Origin: Choricystis sp. odSpoLacu1
Lineage: Eukaryota; Chlorophyta; Trebouxiophyceae
DNA length: 64,000 bases
NCBI GenBank assembly: GCA_958009055.1
Contig: OY253658.1
Location: 310,001 to 374,000, forward strand
Reading direction: 5' to 3'
The notes under the pieces are model-generated. The model was not told where the DNA came from. It searched no databases and worked only from the letters and a program-made list of their open reading frames with translations. A program made the translations under genes and the position numbers. Positions 31,501-42,100 of this stretch are shown here, piece after piece. Numbering within the stretch: the stretch's first letter is position 1; every line of letters starts with the position of its first letter.

Positions 31501-33081
31501 GCGGCGCCACACGCGCGCGAGCGTGGACGCGAGCGGTTCGTCCGGCCGGCGCCAGGGGGTGGAGGAGGAGGAGGACGCAGGCACCGGCCTGTAGAAATCG
31601 TACCGCACCACTGCAGGCGGGGCGCAGGGAGCCGGCAGGTCGGCGGTGGGGGCGGCGGTGGCGGCCGACACCCAGAGGCGCTGGCGCGCGCGCCAGGAGC
31701 GGCGCGCGGCCGCGTCGTCGTCGTCGTCGTTGGTGTCGCCGTCTGCCGGCGCCAGCGCCTCGCCTGCATCATAGCCGACGACATGGGGCGACGATGACAC
31801 GATGGGAGCGCCTGCGCGCGCGGTCGCCACGGCGGCGGCGGATGCAGTGGCCGCCGCGTCGACGGCAGCGGCAAGTGCCGCGACGCGGACGGTGGTCGGC
31901 GGCCCGCTGCCGCCGCCCTCGCCTCCAAACCAGCCCGCCGCCGCGGCCGCCGACGCCATGGAGTCGGCCAGCAACGCGGTCTCCAGGCGCACGCGCCATG
32001 CGTGCGCCAGGGCGGCGCCGGCGACGGCCTTGGCGCGGCGCGCGGCGGACCGCCCGCCGCGCGAGGCGAGGACAAGGGTCGCGGTCACAGCGCGCGGCAA
32101 CCCTTCTAGCGCCACCAGTGCCCTGCCATCGCTGTCGTCGCCGTCCAGGGTGAGGCGGGCCACGTCAAACACGTGGTCGGGGCGCAGGGACGCGGCGTCC
32201 GGGGCAGCGGTGGCGCCCGCGCCGCGCGCGAGCCGCGCGAGCGCTTTCCGCTTGACGTTTGCTACAAGTGCAGGCCCCCCTTCTAACGCTGCCACGACGT
32301 CGGGCGCGATGTCGCCGGCGACGAGCAGCACGTCTGCGCCCGCCCGCGCGGCCGCGACGCGGGCGACGGCGACGCCGGCGTCCCCGCCGCGCAGGTCGCT
32401 GGAAAGCGCGGCGACGCGGGCGGGGGTGGTGTTGCCACCCCCTCCTCCTCCTCTCCACCTGCCAGTCGCTAGCACGCGCCCCCGCAACGCCACCCCCGCT
32501 ACGACGCGGGAATCGTCGCTGGGGGCGACAGCGCGGCGGGCGGCCAGGCCGGCCAGGGGGGCAGAGGAAGAAGAGTCGTCACTCAGCACAGCGCTCACGT
32601 CCACACACGACACTGCCTCCGCCGCCAGCCGGGCCAGGACGGGGGCCCAGGGGCGGGCACTGGCACTACACTCGGCCAGGTCGCCAGCGCCGCCGCACAG
32701 GAGTTGAGTCGTGACGGCGCGCGCGTGTGCGTGACCGACACGCGCGAACGGCGACGCCAGCGCCGCCGCCACGGCGTGGGGGCCGGCGGAGGCGGACACC
32801 GAGCCGCGGGAGGGGGTGTCGTTGTGTGTGTGTGGCGGGCGGGGGGCGTCGTCGTCGTCGGGGGTGGTGGGAGGCTGTGGGAAAGGGAGGGAAGGACGTG
32901 TTTTGGTCGGGGGGGACCGAGACGCGCCGACAACAGCCCGCGCCTCCGCCACCAGCCCTCTCCTCCTCCTTCTCACCTGGTCCACAGCCCCCACGTCCAC
33001 CACCACATCCTTCAGCGGGGGCGGCGCCACCCACGCGCCAGTGGGGCGGGGGGGCGGGGGCGGCATTTCGCCGAGCGTCAT
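28599..33081 (-). CDS. FAB1: FAB1/PIKfyve-type phosphatidylinositol-3-phosphate 5-kinase, plant FYVE-less class
   Basis: The gene spans about 4.5 kb (about 1460 residues). Exon 1 (33081-32977) is MTLGEMPPPPPRPTGAWVAP...DVGAVDQ; a GTGAGA donor and CACAG acceptor (exon 2 from 32874) join in phase. There is no FYVE finger, as in plant FAB1C/D. A CCT-chaperonin-like domain follows (VVAGVALRGRVLA, ADVLLVAGDIAPDVVAALEG), then the Cys-rich region (CGVGACAAHPAEHVRVFLHS, GSGWWLWRAHGLG, LSLAHLLELAFG). The C-terminal PIP kinase domain has FAKSADGCLIIKEV, LAPSYFDRV, LIVMENLL, AVYDLKGTDVAL, MDYSLLAGL and VVDYLRQYTWDKRVERW. Frames switch at a (CG)n tract near 30616-30640, a G14 run (30019-30032) and a G9 run (28966-28974). 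The last falls in a Pro-rich insertion in the kinase domain. FAB1 makes PI(3,5)P2 on endosome and vacuole membranes. Confidence 0.85.
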
Positions 33082-33390
33082 TGTTGAGTTTTTTTTGGTC
33101 GCCCCTGTCTCTCTCCCGGCACACTCCCGGTCGACAGTGGGGGGGGTGTGGGTGTGGCCCATGGGGACAGCGTCAGTCGGAAACCATGCTTGCGTGTGGG
33201 GCGTGTTGTCGCACAGCGCGGGGAACCAGAGAGACGCAAAACAGGAGAGAAGTGGACGTTTTTTTTGTTTTTGGGTTCGCTTCATCACCGTCATCACACA
33301 CCAAAAAAACGGTGGATCACGCCTCTTCAACACGCACACACACACACACACACGCGCGCGCGTCCTGTCACCATCCACTCCACACCACGC
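33082..33390. other. Intergenic region between rubredoxin 3' end and FAB1 start
   Basis: Tandem minus-strand genes flank it. It contains a CA repeat running into alternating CG (33331-33361) and a T-run near 33260. It is probably the FAB1 promoter plus the rubredoxin 3' UTR. No coding signal. Confidence 0.4.
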
Positions 33391-34000
33391 TCACATGGAC
33401 GAGTTGAGCGCAAGGTAGAGCCCCCCCGCGATCGCCAGGGCCGCCACAGCGAACCCCGCCAGCGCGCCCGCGTCCCCCGAGTCGACGCCGTCGCCCGAGG
33501 CGGGGCGGCCGCCCAGGGAGGCGCCGGAGGGGCCCATGCGGGCCAAGCTGTGTGGTGTGGGAGGGTGGATGGATGGGGGAGTGGCGTGTGTGCGAGTTGA
33601 AGGGCCAAAGTTTTTTTTTCCGACACACCATCCCTCTCTCCCTCTACTCGTTTCTCACTCACCGCGACTTGTTGTCGTTGCTCAGGCTGCTGCCAGAGTA
33701 CGGCTTGAACCTCGACTTGGGCGCCCGGCACGCGGGGCACTTGCCCTTCCACGCAGCAAACGCCTCCCCCTTGTTGTCTTTGGGCAGGTACAGCCAGCCG
33801 CAGTCGATGCAGATGTAGACGCCGGCCGCCGCGTTGACGACGGCGGCGTCGCCCCGGCGGGGAGGGAGGGGGGCGGAGGTGGGGGCGGGGGCGAGGGACG
33901 GCGTAGGCGCGCGCAGTGCCGGGCGCGGCGGCGTGCGGCGCGTGAAGCGGGCGGTCGCCAGGGGGCGGGTGGGAGTGATAGTGGAGCGCATGCGTGGCAA
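33391..34000 (-). CDS. RBD1: Membrane-anchored rubredoxin, RBD1-like, predicted thylakoid protein
   Basis: Exon 1 starts at 34000 or 33991 and ends at 33663 (phase 2). Exon 2 is 33547-33391. The leader MRSTITPTRPLATARFTRRT is a typical plastid transit peptide. The rubredoxin fold has two CxxC pairs, YICIDCGWLY and GKCPACRAPKSRFKPYSG, for one Fe(Cys)4 centre. After a Ser/Gly linker, exon 2 gives one transmembrane helix (AGALAGFAVAALAIAGGLYL) and a short tail NSSM. This layout (transit peptide, rubredoxin, C-terminal anchor) is that of RBD1/RubA, which is needed for assembly of photosystem II in plants and algae and of photosystem I in cyanobacteria. The role is inferred from architecture. It is strong evidence for a photosynthetic host. 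Confidence 0.78.
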
Positions 34001-34215
34001 GGGAAGTGTGGGAATGCGTGTGGAGGGGTGTGGCGCGGACGGTGGAGAGACGATCGGGGTGGGAAGCGAGCCAGACGTTTCTAGTGGTCCTCCCCTTTCT
34101 TGCCCAAGAAAATCAGCGTCTCAGGGGTTGGCGAGCGACCAAAACAATTGTTACACCACAATGACTACGTTGTGCAGAAGCCACACAAGAATGGCCAACG
34201 TTTCGAAACTAAACC

Positions 34216-34752
34216 CTAATCACCCGCCCTCCTTGCTCGCTCACGCTCGCGTTCGCGCCGCGCTGCCAGCACATCATCCCACAGTTTGCCCTCATTGTGG
34301 CTTTTCCAAGCTGCGTCGCCTGCATAGGCGGCCGCAGCGTCGCCGACTAAGGCGATGGACAGCATGCCTGCGTGTGCGACCGCGTCGCCGCGCGTGGATC
34401 GTTCCGCGATGACGCGAAACAACGACCCAAACCTCATCCTGGGTGGCGGTGGTGGTGGCGGGGGCCGCCTCCCACCCCGCCCCGTCCACGCCCGGGCGTA
34501 CGGGTTGGCGGCGTGGGCGCGGGCGGTCGCGGCAGCAGCTGCGGCCGCGTCACTCGGCGGTTTTCCCCCTCCTCCCAGCGCGTCGTACGCGGCCTTGACG
34601 CGGGCAAAGGCGGCGGCGGCTGCCACCGCGTCTCCACCCGACGCAGCCACGCGGTCGGGGTGCAGGGCGAGCGCGCGGCGTCGAAACGCAGCCTTGATGG
34701 CGGCGGCGTCGGTGCCGCGCGGCACGCCCAGGGTGGCGTGGGGGTCGTCCAT
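34216..34752 (-). CDS. J-domain (DnaJ-like) co-chaperone, small
   Basis: Single exon, 178 residues. The J domain is N-terminal: MDDPHATLGVPRGTDAAAIK, AAFRRRALALHPDRVA (HPD present), then FARVKAAYDALGGG. No Gly/Phe or zinc region follows. After a Pro/Arg-rich linker there is a moderately hydrophobic segment (AHAGMLSIALVGDAAAAYAG) and a charged C-terminal helix (RREREREERARRA-like). This is a type III J-protein that would stimulate an Hsp70 partner. Compartment is not obvious. It is head-to-head with the MFS gene, 160 bp apart. A telo-box-like AAACCCTAA (34211-34219) overlaps the stop codon. Confidence 0.78.
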   Translation of the reverse strand: MDDPHATLGVPRGTDAAAIKAAFRRRALALHPDRVAASGGDAVAAAAAFARVKAAYDALGGGGKPPSDAAAAAAATARAHAANPYARAWTGRGGRRPPPPPPPPRMRFGSLFRVIAERSTRGDAVAHAGMLSIALVGDAAAAYAGDAAWKSHNEGKLWDDVLAARRERERERARRAGD

Positions 34753-34912
34753 TCGTGTGCGAGTGTGTGGGGACACACGCGACTGCGCGCGCAGTGCCAG
34801 GAGAGGCACTCGCGCAGAGCGCCCCCCCCCCCCCTCGAATGGAGGTGAATTGTGTGTGCGAGAGAGTGTGAAAATCACTCTGCTCTCGTTTTTCGTTTTG
34901 CCCCTCTTCAAC

Positions 34913-37032
34913 ATGGCGGCCGCGTCGTCGGGCTCCGACGCCTCGCCGGAGCCTCGGCTGAACAAGAATGTCAAGGTGAGAAGTGCTAGTGGAGGGGCAG
35001 AACGCACAGGGCGAGGTGCGGTGGGGCGGGTGGCCGCGCTCGCGGTCAATGGGAGGCGGTTGGTTTTGGGCACCGCATGTGGCCCCCGCACGTGCGCCGT
35101 CACCGCCCGGTTCCCCACACCCGTGCCCTCGTCAAACGACACACTCACCCACCCACCCCGCCCCACCTCACAACAGCTGGCCCTGTGGTTCAACCTGCTG
35201 GAGACCGCGTCCGCGTCTGTGCGCTCCGGGGACGCGCTCTCGGCGTACGTCTTCCTCGTCACCCGGTCCAACGCGGCGGTGGGCTATGTGCAGGGGTTCA
35301 ACGGCATAGCGCAGGTGAGGGAGAGTGGGGTGGGGGAGGGCCCAGGGTTTTTGTGACCTTGATTTCCGCCTCCGCCAATGCGCGGCGCCCTTGCCGCCCG
35401 CCCCGCCGCCCGCCCTGCGCCCCCCCGCACACCACACACCCACCCGACACACACACGACACCCCACCCTCACCCCACACCAGATGCTCTGCGCCCTGCCC
35501 GCCGGCTGGGCCGCCGACCACGGCCGCCGCGACACGACGCTGCGCGTCGCTGCCGCGGTCGGCGCCCTCGCCGCCCTCGGCCTGGCCGTCGCCCTGGCGT
35601 CCAGGGCGGGAGTCATCGCTGTGGGCGCCGCTGTCGCCGCCCTGGGCGCGTGGAAGGGGTTGGCCACGCCAGCCGCAGAAGCAATCTTTGCCGACTCTGT
35701 CGTCACGGGGCGCACCTCCCCCTACACCTGGAAGTGGGCGGTGTCCGCGGGCGCGGGCGCAGTCGGCCCCGCCCTGTCCATGGCCCTGTTTGGCGCCCTG
35801 GGCAACGAGTGGAGGGCGGGCGACTGCCGCGCGGTGCTGCTGGCTGGCCTCGCGTCCATGGTGGCCCCCCTGGCCGTCGCCTGCATGTTTGATGATGATG
35901 CGACCCTGGGGCGCAGGAGTGAAGCGTTGACGTGAGTTTGGGTGTGTTGGTGTGGGTGGAAAGAAAGCGGGAGAGGGCGGGTTGTTTTTTGTTTTGGCTT
36001 GCCTCAACCCACCCTCCTTCCCTTCCACGCAGTCCCTCCATCTCCTCCGCCTCCCTGCGCTCCACCTCGGACACTGAAGCCGGCCTGGACGGCGACGCAG
36101 GCGACACCCTGCCCTCCCTCCCCTTCTGGCCGCGCGTCGCGTGCGCGCTGCCTCCCGGCGTGTTTGTCGCGAGCCTCATTTTTGCGTCCGACCTGGCGGG
36201 CGCCCTCGCCTCCGGCATGACCCTCAAGTTTTTCTCCATGTTTTTCTTGCAGGCGTGTGGCCTGGGCCCTGTGGCTGTGTCTGCGGTGGGGACACTTGCA
36301 CCAGCTGCTGTCGCGATCGCCTCTATCGCCGCAGGCCGCGCCGCGCGCACCGTCGGCCGCCTCCCCCTGGCCCTGCTGACCCGGGCGCTGGATGTGTGTC
36401 TCTTGGTGGGCATGGCCTACATGCCGACGCCTGCTCCCGGGGGGGCGGGGCCTGACGCGCCACCCACCAGCCTGCTGACGCCTGCCGTCGCTTCCCTCGT
36501 CGCCATCCACATCGTTCGCATGGCCGCCGCCAACGCGGCCCGCCCCCTGGTGCGCGCCATTCTCATGGAGAACGTGCCCAAGAAACACAGGGCCAAAGTC
36601 AACGCCCTGGACTCGGTGCGCACGTTTTCGTGGTCTGGATCAGCTGCCCTGGGCGGGTGGTTAATCGAGCGGTGCGGCTTTGGAGACACGTTCCTCGTCA
36701 CCGCCGCCATCAAGCTGGCCGCCATGGCGCCGTTGTTGCCGTTGCTGGCTGTTGTCGCGGACGACGGCCCCGGCAGTGAGGCTGCGCGCGACGCGGCACG
36801 GCCGCGGTCGGCCGCGCGGCTGGGCGCGGGCGCCGCGCGCGCGCCGTTGCTGTCCCCCGTGGGCCCCGGCGACTCGGCGACGACCCCTGGGTCCCCCCTC
36901 ATGTCGGCGCCCGCGCCCCGGCGAGCCAGTGAGCGTGGCGGGGACCGGCGGGCGCGGTCGCCCGGGCGCGCGCCGCCCGGGTCAAAACGGGTGGTGCACC
37001 GCAACGACTCGTCGTGGTCGCTGCGGCTGTGA
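34913..37032 (+). CDS. Major facilitator superfamily transporter
   Basis: Four exons: 34913-34975, 35177-35314, 35483-35931 and 36033-37032; donors are GTGAG, acceptors CAG, phases consistent. The protein has about 550 residues and about 10-12 hydrophobic segments. The cytoplasmic loop between helices 2 and 3 reads GWAADHGRRDTTLR, the MFS signature GxxxDxxGRR. Other segments: VGALAALGLAVALASRAGVI, FVASLIFASDLAGALASGMT, and a late NALDSVRTFSWSGSAALGGW. The central loop (after YTWKWAV...MFDDDATLG) and the C-terminal tail are polar; the tail has many Ser and Arg. I cannot assign a substrate. Confidence 0.8.
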
Positions 37033-37544
37033 GAGGAATGGGTTTCTGGTGTTTTCTTTCTCTCTTTATTTGCGTATCACCGCTGCTGCTGCTGCTGCTG
37101 CTTCGAGGAACAAAGGCGGGGAGGGTGAAGAGGGAACGCTCCCCACACAAAATGCAACGCTCTTCTTCCCCTGATTTTTCGTCCTCTTTTTTTTTCATGT
37201 TTTTCATTTTACCTCCTGTTATACACCGGGTCCCGCACACATGACCTTCCCATCTCTGAGCAGGTGGCGCGCGCGCACCTTAATGTTGAAATGGAAAAAA
37301 ATGCTTTCTCTTGGTTTGCAAAAAAGGGGCGGGCGGGAGAAGACGGAGAGAACACGAAAGATCACACACACACAAAATGGAAAAAAAGGAGTGTGCATAC
37401 ACTATGCGCTCAAATGAGAATGGCGAGCGGCCGGTGTGGCTGCACCAGAAAACAATGTTGTGTAAGTGGGAAGGTATAAAAGTGATGGATTCACTTCGCG
37501 AGCGCGGCACCCCCCCTTCTCTCACCTCTCTCTCTCACGCGCTC
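37033..37544. other. Convergent intergenic region, A/T-rich for this genome
   Basis: 512 bp lie between the MFS stop and the ABHD17-like stop. It has a (CTG)n tract near 37082-37102, several A6-A7 and T8 runs, and TATAAAA at 37475-37481 with no start nearby. No ORF with recognisable content. Confidence 0.45.
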
Positions 37545-38933
37545 TCACTCCGCCGCCGCCGCCGCCGCCGCCTCGTACGCCCTCCCCAAAAACCCGCGCA
37601 CCGCCTCCCCATACCCAACACACCTCGTCTCCACGTCGTCGTGGCCGTGGCCGACGGCGGAGAAGAACTGGGTGCGGTCGGCGCCGCCAACCCGCGCGAG
37701 CGCCTCCGACTCGGCGTGCAGGTTGGTTTTGTCGTCGGTGCCGTGCACCAGGAGCAGAGGACACGTGGTCTTGGCGAGGAGGCCGGCGACCGGGATGCCT
37801 TCGTCGGGGTGGGGGGACCAGGCGTGGGTGAGGCCGGCCGCTGGGTCGTCTGGCGCGGCGGCCGCTGCGTCCACATCGCGCCGCCGCAGCGCTCCCGTCG
37901 TGCCGGAGTGCAGCACCAGGCCCGCAAGGCCAGGCGTGCGAGCCGCCAGCACGGTGGCGGGGCCTGTGCCGAGGGATTGACCGTAGATGACAATGTCGGC
38001 AGGAGAGAGCCCGTGCGCCGTCCGCGCCCAGTCGAGGGCCGCCGCCGCGTCGGCGGCCGCGCCCCGGAAGGAGGGGGTGCCACCGGAGGCTCCATAACCG
38101 GAGTAGTCAAATGAGATGAGGTTGACGTCCGCGTCTTTGAAGCTTTCGCTGGAGGAGAGGGAGGGTGGGTGGTGGGTGGGGGCAAACGTGAGCAAAAAAA
38201 AACAATCAAAACTCTTCCACAAGAACAAACATACAACCACACACACACTCTTACCCATAGTAACTGACGACCGCCGCCAGGTCGACTTCACTCGCGTGGC
38301 ACAGCAGCACGGTGCGCGTGGTTGCAGTGGGCGCCGCCACGCGCGCGCACACGATCGTGTGGCCGCCCGCGCCGGTGCGCACGCGGGCGACGGTGCAGTC
38401 GATGGGGCGGCCGTCGCTGGGAGGGTGTGAGTGGGAGGGGGGTTGGTTGGTGAGGGGAAAAGGAGGAGAGGGAGAGAAACGCTGCGGGGCCGCGCGTCAG
38501 CGCCGTCTCGCCCTCTGCCGCTCGTTCCGCCGCCCTCGTGCAGTCGCGCTCGCCCCGTTTTGCCTCCCGCGACAGGTGTGCGCCACCTTCGACGTCCACA
38601 ATGGGGTGGTGGCCGCGTCAGAGCCACACACCGTCGCCAACCGCCGCCCCCTCACCCCGTGCCGTCTGCTCCAAATTCGGCGGGCCTTTCTCCCCCCCAC
38701 AAAACAACTCACATCGTCAGTGTCGCCCCTCCATCAGCTCCTGTTGACAGCGCATACCGCGCTGGCGTGGGCGGTTTGAACACGGCGGGCGACTGGCCCA
38801 GCACGGCAATGTGGTTGGCGGGAAGGGCCGCGAGCCCTGGGTGCGGTGCAGCCGCGACCGCCGCCGTCACGGCGGCGGTATGCAGGGCGCCGCCTCCATA
38901 GACAACGGGAGGGAGGTCGGAGGGGGCGGTCAT
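37545..38933 (-). CDS. ABHD17-like alpha/beta-hydrolase (serine hydrolase)
   Basis: Three exons: 38933-38713, 38416-38255 and 38148-37545, joined in phase. The start MTAPSDLPPVVYGGGALHTA and NHIAVLGQSPAVFKPPTPAR lead into the hydrolase. The fold has LLCHASEVDLAAVVSYYG, then LISFDYSGYGASGGTPS (the strand after the oxyanion loop), the nucleophile elbow IVIYGQSLGTGPA, the acid in LLLVHGTDDKTNL and the catalytic His in SAVGHGHDDVE. This matches the ABHD17 family, which in animals removes palmitate from proteins; plants have several relatives of unknown substrate. The Cys cluster typical of the animal ABHD17 N-terminus is not seen. It is divergently transcribed from the FASN-like megasynthase, 225 bp between starts. 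Confidence 0.82.
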
Positions 38934-39158
38934 CTTGTGTCCTGCGTGGGCGTGCGTTTTTTTCGCGGTGCGCCTGACGTGCGTTTTCTTTTTTGCGGTG
39001 CAGAAACACTCTCCCACTCCCTATCCTCCCTTTTTTTTTCACTTTTGTTTCGTTGCAACCCTTGGAGTCGAGCGAGTGACGACGACACACTCACGCTCCT
39101 CCATATTTTGCATTGCCCTCCTCCCACACCCCCCCCCCCCCCTCTGTCAAAACAACAC
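38934..39158. promoter_or_regulatory. Shared divergent promoter, ABHD17-like hydrolase / FASN-like megasynthase
   Basis: This 225-bp region carries T-runs (near 38956 and 39028) and a C16-like tract just before the megasynthase ATG (39128-39142). Co-regulation of the two genes is an inference from spacing only. Confidence 0.45.
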
Positions 39159-42100
39159 ATGGCGCCCGTGCCGCCCGTGCCGGTGGATATCGTCGGCCTT
39201 GGATGCCGCTTCCCGGAGTCCGGCTCCCCCGCCGAGTTCTGGGCCAACCTGGCCTCTGGTCGGGACCTGGTCATGGAGGATGATCGTCGCTGGCCGCCCG
39301 GGTTCTTGGGGACGCCGCGCCGGTTCGCAAAGGTGAGGAGCGATGTGTGCAGAGTGGAGGAGCGGCGCCGTCGGGCGCCTTGCCCCCCTTCCCGCTGCGC
39401 ATCGACGCCTGGTGGAGCGACGCCCGCTGTTGGCCATTCGCCAACGTGCGACTGGGGGCAGACATTGGGCGGGTCCGGCCCTGGATAAGCATGCGCCCTC
39501 GGCGCAGCGCCCTCGACGCGCTGCCTGCCAAAAGGCGCGAACTTCTCCCTCCTCGGCCGTCGTTGTCGCTGGTGCCCCGATGCTCGCGCCTGCAATTGCA
39601 CACGACACCCAGTGGCGTCGAATGCAGCCGGGCATCGGGGCGCCGGCCGGCTGGCGGGCGGTCAGGCTAGAGCGGTGCAGGAGGGCGCCGGCGGCGCCGT
39701 CGAACGCGCGCTCGCCGCGCTTCTGTGGGCTGGCCCCCTGCCTCCCGCTTCGCCCATGTCTCCCGCTCGACACGCAGGCGGTTTCATAGATGCGCATTGG
39801 GGGGGTGGTTGCCTGCAGGCGTGGCCAGACCGCGAAGAATCCGGGGGGAGGCCGGCCCCAAAGCCGCGCACACCGGCGCTGCCCTGTCGGTTTCGTCCGC
39901 CTCCCTGTCGATTTTCGACCTCACCCTCTTCCCCTCTTCAGATCCCCGACCCCACCACCTTCGACGGCGCCTTCTTCGCGGTGCACAACAAGCAAGCCTC
40001 CCGTATGGACCCCCAGCTCCGCAAGCTGCTGGAAGTGACGGCGGAGGCGTGGGTGGATGCCGGCATTGACGCACGCGCGCTGCGCGGGTCGGACCGGGTC
40101 GGCGTCTACTGTGGGTCGGGCGGGTCCGAGATCATGACCAAGTGGCTGGCCCACAAGCCGGACATCACAGGTGAGTGGTTGGTGTGTTGTGTGTGAGTGG
40201 GTGGTGGTGACTGTGTGGGTTGAGAGGAAACGTGTTTTTGTTTCACCCGTTTCCCCAACCCCTCCCACACACCAGGCTACGAACAAACCGGGTGCTGCAC
40301 GTCCATGTTTGCCAACCGCCTGTCCTTTGCGTTCGATTTCAGAGGCCCGTCCAAGACGATCGACACCGCGTGCTCGGCTGCAGCCACCGCGTTTCACGAC
40401 GCGATCATCGACCTGCAGCGTGGCGCCATTGACTACGCCGTCGTGGGTGGCTCCTCCCTCATCCTGCGCCCCGCCACCACCATCATGTTTCAAAAGTTCA
40501 ACATGCTGTCGGATGATGGCGCGTGCAAGTCGTTCGACGCGCGCGCGAATGGGTACGCGCGCGCCGAGGGTGTCGCCGCCATCGTGCTGCCATCGTGAGC
40601 ACGATGAGCTCAACACGTACGGCGTGGCGTACCACTCCCCCGCGCTAAAGACGCTGGCGGGTGATCTCGAAAAACGCGTCGCCAAGGTCCTTCCCACCCC
40701 CGCGCCCCGCCCTGCCCACTGGATCTCCACCGCGTTTGCGCCTGGGGACGCGTCCGCCCCGGCCCTCGCTGACGCCGCCTACCACGCCGCCTCCTACACG
40801 CGCCCCGTGCTGTTCACGGACGCTGTCGCGGCCGTTCCCGACGGTGCGCTCCTCCTGGAGGTCGGCCCCCACGCCCTCCTCCGCTCCCCGCTGCGCCAGT
40901 GCAACGCGACTCTCGCCTACGTCGCCACCATGAAGAAGGGCGACCCCGCGGACGCCACCCTGCGCGACGCCGTGGCCGGCCTGTGGCGCAGGGGGGCCGC
41001 GATCGCGTGGCCCGCGGCCGACCGTCGTTCCGTGACCCCCACCCTCCCGCGCGACGTGCGCGACGCGCTCGTCTCCTGGTCGCGTGCGGGCGCCGACTTC
41101 CCGCTGGAGATTGTGGACTGCTCCCCCGCCCCCGCCCCCCCGCCCGGCATGGCGGGTGGCGGGGAGGGTGGCGGCGTCGGCGCGGGCGGCGTGTTTGCTG
41201 TGGTGGTTGACTCGGCCGCCGACACCGGCCTTGGCGCCCTCCTCGCCGCCCACACCGTGGACGACGCTCCCTGCCTCCCCGCCTCCGTGCTGCTGGGGGC
41301 GGCGTGGGAAGCGTACGCCGCCGTCAAAAAGGGGGGCAAATCCGCGTCGGAAGTGGGCGTGCGCTTCGACGGCGTCGCGCTCGCGTCGACTCTGGACGCG
41401 CTGCGCTGCGCCCCCCCTGGCGCCCCGCCGGCCACCAAAGCCACGCTGGCCGTCACCTTTGGCGAGGGCGACACCTTCGTCGTCAAGCGGGCGGTGGATG
41501 GCGCCGTGCTGGCGGAGGGGAGGGTGCGTGAACTCGACGCCGCCCCGGTGGGCGCCACGCTGGGCCCGCTGTCTGGCGCGGCCCTTGACACCATCGCGGG
41601 CGCCACCCCGCCCCCCACCCCCCCCCCGCGCCGTGCTGACGGCGGCCGCCGCCCTGGCCTCCAAGGACAGTGGCGGCTCTGCCGGCGTGCCGCCCCCCGC
41701 GACGCCCGACCCGCTCTCACGCCGCCCGCTCGCGCGCGCCTCGTCGGCCACCTCCCTGGCCGCCCTGTCCGCCTTTGGCGGCGGGTGCGCCGGCAACGGC
41801 CGCACCGGCGCCGACTCCCCCTCGTCCGCGGCGTCGGGCGGGCTGGAGGAGCCGGCGTCCCCCCTGGCGCCGTGGACCGCGCCGCCGACCGCCACCATCG
41901 ACGCGACGTCGCTCTACCGCCGCGCCGCGCGCCGCGGCCTGGCCCGGTCCGGCCCCCTGGCCGCCGTCACCGCCCTGGACGCCGCCGCCGGCCGCGCCCG
42001 CGTGAATGCGGGCGGCGACCCGGTGGTGCTGCTGGACGGGTTGCTGCAGTTGGCTGCTCTCGACGTCGCGGCGCGCGACGGCGGCCTCCTCCTCCCCGCC

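Noticed and set aside
37475..37481. TATAAAA as a promoter
   Set aside because: It lies between two convergent 3' ends with no downstream start codon in range; it is probably chance in an A/T-rich patch.
39333..39941. Missing KS/MAT sequence hidden in the first megasynthase intron
   Set aside because: The KS reads continuously across this intron in phase, and no HGTGT, NxGH or GxSxG-like reading occurs in any frame.
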